Source of the DNA: Chryseomicrobium palamuruense
GTDB taxonomy: Bacteria > Bacillota > Bacilli > Bacillales_A > Planococcaceae
Direction of reading: 5' to 3'
Length of the DNA: 64,000 nucleotides
NCBI RefSeq assembly: GCF_042649045.1
Contig: NZ_JBHSEF010000026.1
Coordinates: 186,001-250,000 of the forward strand
Part shown: positions 6,936-14,298 of the stretch, one piece after another
Layout: each line of letters starts with the position of its first letter
Position numbering within the stretch: position 1 is the first letter of the stretch
The notes under the pieces: model-generated
What the model was told of the DNA's origin: nothing
The model's input: the letters and a program-made list of their open reading frames with translations, nothing else
Database searches by the model: none
Translations under genes and position numbers: made by a program

Positions 6936-7016
6936 AACTGACTCTCGAAACTGACTTAGGGACCGACCTTTTAAACTATGGACCGGGTAGGTGTGTTTAA
7001 AGGACCGGGTACACAT
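6936..7016. repeat. Short degenerate repeats with GACCGGGT core
   Basis: GACCGACC at 6961, GACCGGGT at 6981 and again at 7003, spaced 20 and 22 bp. The last two lie in a longer direct repeat (TTAAA...GGACCGGGTA). Two CTGACT copies sit just upstream. No gene is seen here. Confidence 0.5.
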
Positions 7017-7048
7017 ACAGAATGGATTCCTTCTCAAAAATACATAAA

Positions 7049-7092
7049 AAAGAGTGGCAAATGAGTATGTATCTCATCCGCCACCCGAGTTT
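7049..7092 (-). terminator. Terminator after niaR (reverse strand)
   Basis: On the reverse strand: GTGGC (7084-7080), ATGAG (7077-7073), loop, CTCAT, GCCAC (7058-7054), then a T run (A run on the forward strand at about 7044-7051). Confidence 0.7.
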
Positions 7093-7132
7093 CTTTCTAT
7101 CAATAGATTAATTTAAATAAATTTGAACCTAG

Positions 7133-7657
7133 TTAATCCTCCACCAAATACCCTTTCTCCCTTAGTGCTTCCTTCGCAGCATCCAGCTTCTCCTGAGAGT
7201 CTGCAGCCAGCGTGTGGAGGTGCGTGCCGTCTGTCATTTCGAGCAATAGCGTTGCTTTTCTTGTTTGAATTTGTGTTAAGAAGGACGTGATTTCATTTCG
7301 ATTGGAAAGCAAGAGTTGCGCTGAGATTTCTCCGTAAACAGGGTGCTCCACAGTGACATCTTCGACTGTTACGCCGCAGTCCACTATCGAGTTCAACTCG
7401 TCCATTGTGTTTTCTGGCATATGGCGACAAGCAATACGCTCGCGAATGATTCCGGTTGAGGCATTACTGAGTATAATATAGCCTTGGCTTGTGGCCACAA
7501 TCGGATGTCCCGCTACTTTCAGTAAGTTGATGTCGTTGACGATAACTTGTCGACTGACTTCCGCTTCTTCCGCAAGCACGCCGCCTTTCACCGCAAACTG
7601 TTCCGACAGTAGTTTCTGTAAAATCCATTGTCGACGCTCTTCGCCTTTTCTTCGCAT
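7133..7657 (-). CDS. niaR: NiaR (YrxA), nicotinate-responsive transcription repressor
   Basis: 174 residues. An N-terminal winged helix (RRQWILQKLLSEQF, LAEEAEVSRQVIVNDINLLK) is followed by a 3H domain whose conserved histidines bind metal (ACRHMPENTMDELN, VEHPVYGE, DGTHLHTLAAD). NiaR represses NAD biosynthesis and niacin uptake genes when nicotinate is plentiful. In Bacillus the gene lies beside the nad operon; no nad genes are present in this window, so its targets are elsewhere. The ATG at 7657 is preferred over upstream in-frame codons because GAGGA precedes it by 7-9 nt and it matches the usual family length. Confidence 0.92.
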   Translation of the reverse strand: MRRKGEERRQWILQKLLSEQFAVKGGVLAEEAEVSRQVIVNDINLLKVAGHPIVATSQGYIILSNASTGIIRERIACRHMPENTMDELNSIVDCGVTVEDVTVEHPVYGEISAQLLLSNRNEITSFLTQIQTRKATLLLEMTDGTHLHTLAADSQEKLDAAKEALREKGYLVED

Positions 7658-7776
7658 AGGGCATTCCTCGATTTCCGTTGGTCTTTGCTTTAGTTTACCA
7701 GATGAGTTGTCATTTTTCATGTCACAATTCACGTCCGGAGGCATAGGATGTAATGAAACAGAAAAGGAGGCAACTG

Positions 7777-8493
7777 GTGCAAATTCATACGGTTCAAAAA
7801 GGCGATACACTGTGGAAGATTGCGAAAATGTATGGAGTGGACTTTGAGGAGCTAAAAGCCGCGAACCCACAACTTTCTAATCCGGACTTGATCATGCCAG
7901 GCATGAAAATTACAATTCCGGGTGGGCATGATACACGGCCGTATCATGTGGTGAAGCAAGGAGACACCATGTGGAAGATTGCGCGCATGCATGGCATCAC
8001 CCTGCAGCAATTAATTGACGAAAACCCGCAAATTCAAGATCCGAATAAGTTGACGGTTGGCATGAAGGTGTATCTACCGACGTCCTTATTTCACCGCCAT
8101 GTAGTGAAAGCTGGGGAGACGCTCTGGACGATTGCGCAGAAGTATCACGTGGACTTCCAGGAGCTAAAAGCCGCGAACCCGCAGCTTACCAATCCTGACG
8201 TGATTTCCCCAGGAGACATCATTTGGGTACCGAAGCATACGGTTTCTGTTCAACCATCCTATCTGCCGCTTCCGGACCTCGACATTCCGGACATGAATCA
8301 AGGATGGCAACTAGAGTCAAACAATTCGGGATCTCATCACCATCCTACACCACCAGCCCATCCATCACATCCATCACATCCATCTCATCCGCATCAACCG
8401 CACCAAGGCTATCCGATCTATCTCTATCCGGTCTGGCCTGCGCATCCGTGGCATGAAGGGTGCTGTCCTTACTGCCGGAAAAGCTGGATCTAA
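7777..8493 (+). CDS. SafA-like spore coat assembly protein with three LysM domains and His-rich tail
   Basis: 238 residues, no signal peptide. Three LysM domains occupy about residues 2-50, 55-103 and 107-153 (IHTVQKGDTLWKIAKMYG, YHVVKQGDTMWKIARMHG, HVVKAGETLWTIAQKY). The tail is rich in His, Pro and Ser and ends CCPYCRKSWI. LysM binds peptidoglycan or cortex; SafA directs inner-coat assembly, and safA lies in this neighbourhood in Bacillus. GTG 7777 is chosen because AAAAGGAGG (7762-7770) precedes it by 6 nt. LysM 1 and 3 share a 22-bp identical stretch (7847-7868 and 8159-8180), a sign of internal duplication. The SafA name is by context and architecture, not by full-length similarity. Confidence 0.8.
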   Translation: MQIHTVQKGDTLWKIAKMYGVDFEELKAANPQLSNPDLIMPGMKITIPGGHDTRPYHVVKQGDTMWKIARMHGITLQQLIDENPQIQDPNKLTVGMKVYLPTSLFHRHVVKAGETLWTIAQKYHVDFQELKAANPQLTNPDVISPGDIIWVPKHTVSVQPSYLPLPDLDIPDMNQGWQLESNNSGSHHHPTPPAHPSHPSHPSHPHQPHQGYPIYLYPVWPAHPWHEGCCPYCRKSWI

Positions 8494-9312
8494 GTGCTCG
8501 AGGCGATCAAGCCGAATGTCTGGCGGTTAAAAGAAGAGGGCCGTGACGTCTGCATCAAATCCTATGAAGAACTTGTGCTGTATTTAAAAGTAAAGCATCT
8601 TCACAAGCAGTTGATGAAATTGAAATTCACACAAGCTCTGCCAACCGAGTTTGATGACGAGAACCAGCTGATCATTCAACCGTTTTGCAAGGTTACTCAC
8701 GTAACGGATTATACCGAGAGTGCTACCCGGAAAGAGATTATTCATGTGCTCGAGAAACTTCATGCCACAGAGAAAGTAGAGTCGTGGTGGGAACAGACGA
8801 CTCTGCCGGCATCAAGTCTGTATTTAAAGTGGCAACTGCGGCTGTCTCGGATATTAGCGGTCGAGGAACTTCTCATCAAGCATTTCGGAAAGGATCCATA
8901 TTTGTATTTTGTGAGACAGGCGGAAGAGGCAATGTCCGAATATGTCCATTACGAGGCGGCCCACACGTTGATTCATGGAGACATTGCGCATCATAATTTC
9001 CTGCAGACGGCGAGTGGAATCGTGATCATCGACTTTGACCTGGCGAGCTATGCAGATCCGGACGAGGAATGGACCTTGTTGCTTCAACGATTCTTACCGT
9101 TTGCGGACTATGATTTGCAGCAGTTGATTGATGAGCACCCGGATTTCTTGCGCATCATTGAGGAGCAACCGAGTGGGCTTCGCTATCCAAACGAAGTCTT
9201 CCGGGAATGGCTCGCATTTCTTCAAAAGCCGCACAAACGAAAACAAGAACGTTTGTTGGCATTTACAGCAAAAGCATTAGAAAATCACCGCAAACTGTGG
9301 TATGATGCATAA
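8494..9312 (+). CDS. Aminoglycoside-phosphotransferase-family kinase, substrate unknown
   Basis: 272 residues with a protein-kinase-like APH fold. Possible ATP lysine is in DVCIKSYEE. The catalytic loop LIHGDIAHHNFL fits HGDxxxxN and the metal-binding IIDFDLASYADP follows, so it looks catalytically intact. It starts with GTG directly after the upstream LysM gene's stop, with no separate Shine-Dalgarno sequence, which means coupled expression and suggests a role in the spore. Bacillales spore-coat kinases of this fold (CotS, YutH and YsxE types) are precedents, but the true substrate cannot be read from the sequence. A resistance role is unlikely in this context. Confidence 0.8.
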   Translation: MLEAIKPNVWRLKEEGRDVCIKSYEELVLYLKVKHLHKQLMKLKFTQALPTEFDDENQLIIQPFCKVTHVTDYTESATRKEIIHVLEKLHATEKVESWWEQTTLPASSLYLKWQLRLSRILAVEELLIKHFGKDPYLYFVRQAEEAMSEYVHYEAAHTLIHGDIAHHNFLQTASGIVIIDFDLASYADPDEEWTLLLQRFLPFADYDLQQLIDEHPDFLRIIEEQPSGLRYPNEVFREWLAFLQKPHKRKQERLLAFTAKALENHRKLWYDA

Positions 9313-9330
9313 TATGAAACTGTTCGTTTT

Positions 9331-9358
9331 GGCCGCTACCCTTTAGCGGCCTTCTTTA
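9331..9358 (+). terminator. Terminator after kinase gene
   Basis: GGCCGCTA (9331-9338) / TAGCGGCC (9344-9351) hairpin followed by TTCTTTATT. Confidence 0.8.
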
Positions 9359-9386
9359 TTGACGGAACGAGAGATGAGGAACGCCT

Positions 9387-9992
9387 GTGTACGATTACAT
9401 AAAAGGGCAAGTCGCCCGTATTACACCGGAATACATTGTGATAGACCGTGAGGGACTGGGCTTTCAGATTTTGACGCCTAATCCGTTTCGTTTCCAAATG
9501 GGACAAGACGACATGGTCTATACCTACTTACATGTCCGAGAAGATATTCATCAATTGCTAGGCTTTAAGACACTCACAGAGCGCGAATTGTTTCGTAAGC
9601 TCATCCAAGTGACAGGCATCGGTCCAAAGGGGGCTCTTGCGATTTTAGCAAGCGGAGAACCAGATCAAGTCATTCGCGCCATCGAGCGTGAAGATGATGC
9701 GTTTCTCGTGAAGTTTCCGGGTGTAGGTAAAAAGACCGCACGCCAAATCATTTTAGATTTAAAAGGCAAACTGCATGACCTGGCAGACGACGAATGGACG
9801 GATGGGCTGTTTGAAGAGACACCCGAACCCGCGACACAAAATCATGCACTCGACGAAGCCTTACAAGCGCTTCAGGCACTCGGATATTCCGAACGTGAAC
9901 TAAAGAAAATCACACCGAAACTTGAAGTTGCAGGACTCGATACAACGGATGCACTGATGAAAAAAGCGCTGCAACTTTTATTTGGCAACTAG
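9387..9992 (+). CDS. ruvA: RuvA, Holliday junction branch-migration DNA-binding subunit
   Basis: 201 residues. An N-terminal OB fold (YDYIKGQVARITPEYIVID) is followed by two helix-hairpin-helix motifs (TGIGPKGALAIL and FPGVGKKTARQIILDLKG) and the C-terminal three-helix domain that contacts RuvB (ALQALGYSERELKK). RuvA tetramers clamp Holliday junctions and load RuvB. GTG 9387 follows GATGAGGA. ruvB starts 12 bases after the stop. Confidence 0.97.
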   Translation: MYDYIKGQVARITPEYIVIDREGLGFQILTPNPFRFQMGQDDMVYTYLHVREDIHQLLGFKTLTERELFRKLIQVTGIGPKGALAILASGEPDQVIRAIEREDDAFLVKFPGVGKKTARQIILDLKGKLHDLADDEWTDGLFEETPEPATQNHALDEALQALQALGYSERELKKITPKLEVAGLDTTDALMKKALQLLFGN

Positions 9993-10004
9993 GAGGAAGA
10001 CAGG

Positions 10005-11003
10005 ATGACAGACCGCGTCATTTCAAGTGATGTAACTTCATATGATGAACCGTTTGAAGAGACGTTGCGTCCCGATACGCTCGGCTCCTATATCGGTCAA
10101 GGACAGATTAAAGAAAATCTCAGTATCTTCATCCAAGCTGCTCAATTGCGGGAAGAGAGTCTTGACCATGTTCTTCTCTACGGACCACCCGGACTCGGGA
10201 AAACGACACTCGCTGCTGTCATTGCGAACGAGATGGGTGTGCAGATCCGTATGACGAGTGGGCCAGCGATTGAACGACCGGGAGATCTGGCAGCTATCGT
10301 CAGTGCGCTCGAACCAGGTGACGTGCTGTTTATTGATGAAATCCATCGATTGAACCGAGCGATTGAAGAGGTCCTGTATCCAGCGATGGAAGATTTCTGT
10401 CTCGATATCGTAGTCGGAAAGGGTCCTTCTGCCAAATCCATACGACTCGATCTACCACCGTTTACCTTGATTGGTGCGACGACACGTGCGGGATCTTTAT
10501 CTGCACCACTTCGTGACCGGTTTGGTGTGCTCGCCCGTCTGGAGTATTATGATGAAGACGCATTAACGTCAATAGTCACGCGAAGCAGTCGTTTGTTCCA
10601 AGCGGCTATCGATCTTCGTGCAGCTTCTGAGATTGCGAGAAGGTCTCGTGGGACACCTCGTATTGCCAATCGTCTTTTAAAACGCGTGCGGGATTATGCT
10701 CAAGTACGCGGAGACGGGATAATTACTGAGGCCCTCGCAAACGAAGCCTTAGAACTGTTACAAGTCGATAAACGTGGCCTTGACCACATTGACCATAAAT
10801 TAATTCACGCGATGGCGGAGCGCTTCCGGGGTGGCCCGGTCGGTCTAGATACACTCGCGGCAAGTATTGGGGAAGAACCGGCGACGATTGAAGAAGTCTA
10901 CGAGCCGTATTTATTACAGATCGGTTTTATTCAGCGCACGCCGCGTGGGCGCGTTTTGACGCCACTTGCTTATAGCCACTTGGGACTGCCCGTTCCGGAA
11001 TGA
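10005..11003 (+). CDS. ruvB: RuvB, Holliday junction branch-migration ATPase
   Basis: 332-residue AAA+ motor. Walker A is GPPGLGKTTLA, Walker B VLFIDEIHRLN, sensor 1 LIGATTRAGSL, the arginine finger LRDRFG, and a C-terminal winged helix carries TPRGRVLTPLAY. Hexamers pump DNA through RuvA-bound junctions. ATG 10005 follows AGGAGGA. It sits in the ruvA-ruvB-queA-tgt order usual for Bacillales. Confidence 0.98.
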   Translation: MTDRVISSDVTSYDEPFEETLRPDTLGSYIGQGQIKENLSIFIQAAQLREESLDHVLLYGPPGLGKTTLAAVIANEMGVQIRMTSGPAIERPGDLAAIVSALEPGDVLFIDEIHRLNRAIEEVLYPAMEDFCLDIVVGKGPSAKSIRLDLPPFTLIGATTRAGSLSAPLRDRFGVLARLEYYDEDALTSIVTRSSRLFQAAIDLRAASEIARRSRGTPRIANRLLKRVRDYAQVRGDGIITEALANEALELLQVDKRGLDHIDHKLIHAMAERFRGGPVGLDTLAASIGEEPATIEEVYEPYLLQIGFIQRTPRGRVLTPLAYSHLGLPVPE

Positions 11004-11021
11004 TAGAAAAGGAAGATGACA

Positions 11022-12065
11022 ATGAAAGTAGAAGATTTTGATTTTCATTTACCAGAAGAATTAATTGCGCAAACGCCGCTTGCGGACCGTACGAGTAGCA
11101 AGTTGCTGATTGCAGACTACCCGAACAACCAAGTTACGCACACGACGTTCTCACATATTGTAGATGAACTAAAAGCAGGCGACTGCTTGATTTTGAACGA
11201 CACAAAAGTCATGCCGGCGCGCCTCATGGGTGTAAAAGAAGAGACGGGCGCGCATGTCGAAGTACTGCTACTAACACAACTAGAAGGCGACGAGTGGGAG
11301 ACACTCGTAAAACCTGCAAAACGTGTGAAAATAGGTACAGAGCTTGTCTTCGGCGATGGGTTGCTAAAAGCAATTTGTACAGGCATCAAAGACCACGGCG
11401 GACGCTTGTTTAAAATGAGCTACGATGGTGTATTCTTTGAAGTGCTCGATCAACTCGGCGAGATGCCGTTGCCTCCTTATATTCACGAGAAGCTTGATGA
11501 CCGTAATCGTTATCAAACCGTGTATGCAAAAGAACAAGGTTCTGCTGCTGCACCGACTGCTGGACTTCACTTTACACAAGAATTACTTAAAGAAGTGGAA
11601 GCCAAAGGCGTGGAGATTGGCTATGTGACTCTTCACGTAGGTCTTGGAACATTCCGGCCAGTAAGTGTGGATAGCATTGAGAGCCATGAGATGCATGCGG
11701 AATTCTATCGTTTGCCTCAAGTGACTGCTGACCTTATTACCACTACGAAAGCGCGTGGTGGACGTGTGGTCGCTGTAGGAACGACTTCGACACGTACACT
11801 TGAATCTGTCGCTGCGAAGTTTAATGGGGAACTAAAAGAAGACAGTGACTGGACATCGATTTTCATTTACCCTGGCTTCACGTTCCGTGTCATCGATGCG
11901 ATGATCACAAACTTCCACTTACCGAAGTCAACCCTCGTGATGCTCGTCAGTGCACTGACGTCTCGCGAATTTATATTAGACGCTTATCAAGAAGCGATTG
12001 ACCAGCGCTACCGTTTCTTCAGTTTTGGAGATGCGATGCTGATCAAAGGAAAGGATTTCAAATGA
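11022..12065 (+). CDS. queA: QueA, S-adenosylmethionine:tRNA ribosyltransferase-isomerase
   Basis: 347 residues. QueA adds epoxycyclopentane to preQ1-tRNA at position 34 in queuosine synthesis. Family landmarks: MKVEDFDFHLPEELIAQTP at the N-terminus, DCLILNDTKVMPARLMG, AAPTAGLHFT, VTLHVGLGTFRPV, TSTRTLE and ITNFHLPKSTLVMLVSA. Of two close ATGs (11016 and 11022) the second has the right spacing to AAAAGGAAG. The stop overlaps the tgt start by 4 bases (ATGA). Confidence 0.97.
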   Translation: MKVEDFDFHLPEELIAQTPLADRTSSKLLIADYPNNQVTHTTFSHIVDELKAGDCLILNDTKVMPARLMGVKEETGAHVEVLLLTQLEGDEWETLVKPAKRVKIGTELVFGDGLLKAICTGIKDHGGRLFKMSYDGVFFEVLDQLGEMPLPPYIHEKLDDRNRYQTVYAKEQGSAAAPTAGLHFTQELLKEVEAKGVEIGYVTLHVGLGTFRPVSVDSIESHEMHAEFYRLPQVTADLITTTKARGGRVVAVGTTSTRTLESVAAKFNGELKEDSDWTSIFIYPGFTFRVIDAMITNFHLPKSTLVMLVSALTSREFILDAYQEAIDQRYRFFSFGDAMLIKGKDFK

Positions 12066-13201
12066 CCGCAATACGCTACGAACTACTAAAAAAAGACAAA
12101 CAGACTGGTGCGCGCCTCGGTATCGTCCACACACCGCACGGTTCCTTCGAAACGCCTACATTTATGCCTGTAGGAACCCAAGCAACAGTTAAAACCATGT
12201 CGCCTGAAGAAATTAAAGGCATGGACGCAGGAATCATCTTGAGTAACACGTACCACCTGTGGTTACGTCCGGGTCACGACATCATTCGTGAAGCAGGTGG
12301 ACTGCATAAGTTCATGAACTGGGACCGCGCCATTCTAACGGATTCTGGAGGCTTTCAGGTATTTAGCTTAAGTGACATGCGTAAGATTGAAGAAGAAGGT
12401 GTCCACTTCCGTAATCATTTGAACGGCGACAAGCTGTTTTTAAGTCCGGAAAAATCAATGGAAATACAAAACGCACTGGGTTCTGACATCATGATGGCAT
12501 TTGACGAGTGTCCACCGTATCCGGCATCTCACGAGTACATGAAAGCGTCTGTTGAGCGGACCTCACGTTGGGCAGAGCGGTGTATGACAGCGCACACGAA
12601 TACCGATCAACAAGGATTGTTCGGAATCATCCAAGGGGGCGAGTACGAAGATCTTCGTCGTCAATCGGCGCAAGATATTATCTCTCTTGACTTCCCGGGG
12701 TACGCAATTGGTGGATTATCCGTTGGTGAACCAAAAGACGTGATGAACCGCGTGCTGGAGTTCACGACGCCACTGATGCCTGACAATAAACCACGCTACT
12801 TGATGGGTGTTGGCTCACCTGATTCACTCATTGACGGCGCCATCCGCGGTATTGATATGTTTGACTGTGTGTTACCAACACGTATTGCCCGGAACGGGAC
12901 AATGTTCACTCGAAAAGGGCGTTTAGTCATTAAAGGCGCGAAATTTGCACGTGACTTCGGACCAGTGGATGAGACGTGTGATTGTTATACATGCAAAAAC
13001 TATTCTCGTGCCTATTTGCGACATTTGTTCAAAGCCGATGAGACATTTGGTTTGCGTTTGGCGTCGACACATAATCTTCATTTCTTGATGAACCTGATGA
13101 AAGAAGTACGTCAGGCCATTCGTGAAGACCGTTTGCTTGATTTCAAAGAAGAGTTCTTTGAAGAGTATGGGTACAATAAACCAAATGCAAAAAACTTTTA
13201 A
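12062..13201 (+). CDS. tgt: Queuine/preQ1 tRNA-guanine transglycosylase
   Basis: 379 residues. Tgt exchanges G34 for preQ1 in tRNAs with GUN anticodons. Visible are ILTDSGGFQVFSL, GIIQGGEYEDLR, GYAIGGLSVGEP, the nucleophile region FDCVLPTRIARNGT, and the zinc site DETCDCYTCKNYSRAYLRHL. It overlaps queA by four bases, so the two consecutive steps of queuosine formation are translationally coupled. Confidence 0.98.
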   Translation: MTAIRYELLKKDKQTGARLGIVHTPHGSFETPTFMPVGTQATVKTMSPEEIKGMDAGIILSNTYHLWLRPGHDIIREAGGLHKFMNWDRAILTDSGGFQVFSLSDMRKIEEEGVHFRNHLNGDKLFLSPEKSMEIQNALGSDIMMAFDECPPYPASHEYMKASVERTSRWAERCMTAHTNTDQQGLFGIIQGGEYEDLRRQSAQDIISLDFPGYAIGGLSVGEPKDVMNRVLEFTTPLMPDNKPRYLMGVGSPDSLIDGAIRGIDMFDCVLPTRIARNGTMFTRKGRLVIKGAKFARDFGPVDETCDCYTCKNYSRAYLRHLFKADETFGLRLASTHNLHFLMNLMKEVRQAIREDRLLDFKEEFFEEYGYNKPNAKNF

Positions 13202-13245
13202 TTCAAGTATAATATTCTAGATGTAAGAAAGGGGGAATTATAGAG

Positions 13246-13503
13246 ATGGAAACAGTTATCGGACTATTACCGATTATCGCAATGTTCGCTGTGATGTGGT
13301 TCTTCATTATCCGCCCAGCACAGAAACGTCAAAAAGCAACATCTACAATGCAAAACAGCTTAAAGCGTGGAGATCAAGTCATTACAGTAGGTGGCTTGCA
13401 CGGCACGATTGATGCGCTAGATGATACAACTGTATTTCTTACAGTTTCAGATGGAACGCGTCTCCAATTCGAGAAAGTGGCTATTGGCCGCGTCGTCGAA
13501 TAA
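13246..13503 (+). CDS. yajC: YajC, Sec translocon accessory protein
   Basis: 85 residues. One N-terminal membrane helix (LLPIIAMFAVMWFFII) is followed by RPAQKRQKA and a small beta domain (GDQVITVGGLHGTIDALDD). YajC associates with SecDF, encoded 2.8 kb downstream. ATG 13246 follows AAAGGGGGAA. A clear terminator ends the ruvA-yajC group. Confidence 0.93.
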   Translation: METVIGLLPIIAMFAVMWFFIIRPAQKRQKATSTMQNSLKRGDQVITVGGLHGTIDALDDTTVFLTVSDGTRLQFEKVAIGRVVE

Positions 13504-13510
13504 GCAAACG

Positions 13511-13550
13511 AACCCCACATTCAGCTCATGGGCTGGACGTGGGGTTTTTG
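13511..13550 (+). terminator. Terminator after yajC
   Basis: ACCCCAC (13512-13518) / GTGGGGT (13539-13545) with inner CAGC/GCTG pairing, then TTTTTG. Confidence 0.9.
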
Positions 13551-13653
13551 TATGCTTTTTTTCGGTAATAGTCGAACCGTGATAGCGACCGGGAGGACAT
13601 TACTCGTTTAAATTCCACCTCTTTCACACACACTAACACGTGAGGTGATGGAG

Positions 13654-14298
13654 ATGGATTACATCGTGCTGATTTGGCGGACTGTATTGTTCTATACAAT
13701 AATTCTCGTCAGTTTACGACTCCTTGGAAAACGAGAAGTTGGCAATTTGAGTGTTTTTGATGTCGTTGTTTTTCTACTCATTGCAGAGGTGGCATCCGAT
13801 ACGATTCATTCGATTGATCTATCGGTTTGGAAAGGGATTGTCCCTGTCGCTGTTCTCGCGTTTGTGCAACTCACCATGGCGTTTATGACCATGAAGTACA
13901 AACGCTTTCGAGATACAGTAGATGGCGAGCCAGCGCTAGTGATTCGTGATGGGGTCATCATGGAAGATACGATGCGGAAACACCGCTACAATCTGGATGA
14001 CTTGCTTCAGCAGCTGCGAGAACAGCAGATAGGGACCGTACAGAATATCGCATATGCGTTTCTTGAGTCGTCCGGTCGATTATCGGTATTCCAAAAAGGA
14101 GAATCCCCGTTCTTGTTAGCCGTCATCATGGATGGCGAGATTCAAGAGCGCCACCTACTAGTGACTGGACACACACGTGAGGAAGTCGAAGAAAAATTAG
14201 CTGAGCAAGGCATCTCTCGACCGGATGCAGTCTTTTATGCGGTTTTTCACGACAAGGAATTGATTATTCAACTTAAATCGACTTCACAGAAACTTTAA
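13654..14298 (+). CDS. DUF421 (YetF/YrbG-type) membrane protein
   Basis: 214 residues. Three N-terminal membrane segments (YIVLIWRTVLFYTIILVSL, VFDVVVFLLIAEVA and the segment around GIVPVAVLAFVQLTMAF) are followed by a cytoplasmic domain with the family motif GEPALVIRDGVI and the RYNLDDLLQQLREQ helix. Proteins of this family are implicated in spore germination and cell-envelope functions, but no precise role is established. ATG 13654 is chosen over GTG 13645 and ATG 13648 because GAGGTGA precedes it by the usual 5 nt. Its 3' end overlaps spoVB tail to tail by 26 bp. Confidence 0.85.
   Translation: MDYIVLIWRTVLFYTIILVSLRLLGKREVGNLSVFDVVVFLLIAEVASDTIHSIDLSVWKGIVPVAVLAFVQLTMAFMTMKYKRFRDTVDGEPALVIRDGVIMEDTMRKHRYNLDDLLQQLREQQIGTVQNIAYAFLESSGRLSVFQKGESPFLLAVIMDGEIQERHLLVTGHTREEVEEKLAEQGISRPDAVFYAVFHDKELIIQLKSTSQKL

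Noticed and set aside
6858..7132. Nicotinate-responsive operator or nad genes near niaR
   Set aside because: No nad genes and no clear NiaR operator palindrome were found on either side of niaR.
8494..9312. Antibiotic-resistance phosphotransferase
   Set aside because: The fold and motifs fit, but coupling to a coat-type LysM gene and the housekeeping context argue against a resistance role.
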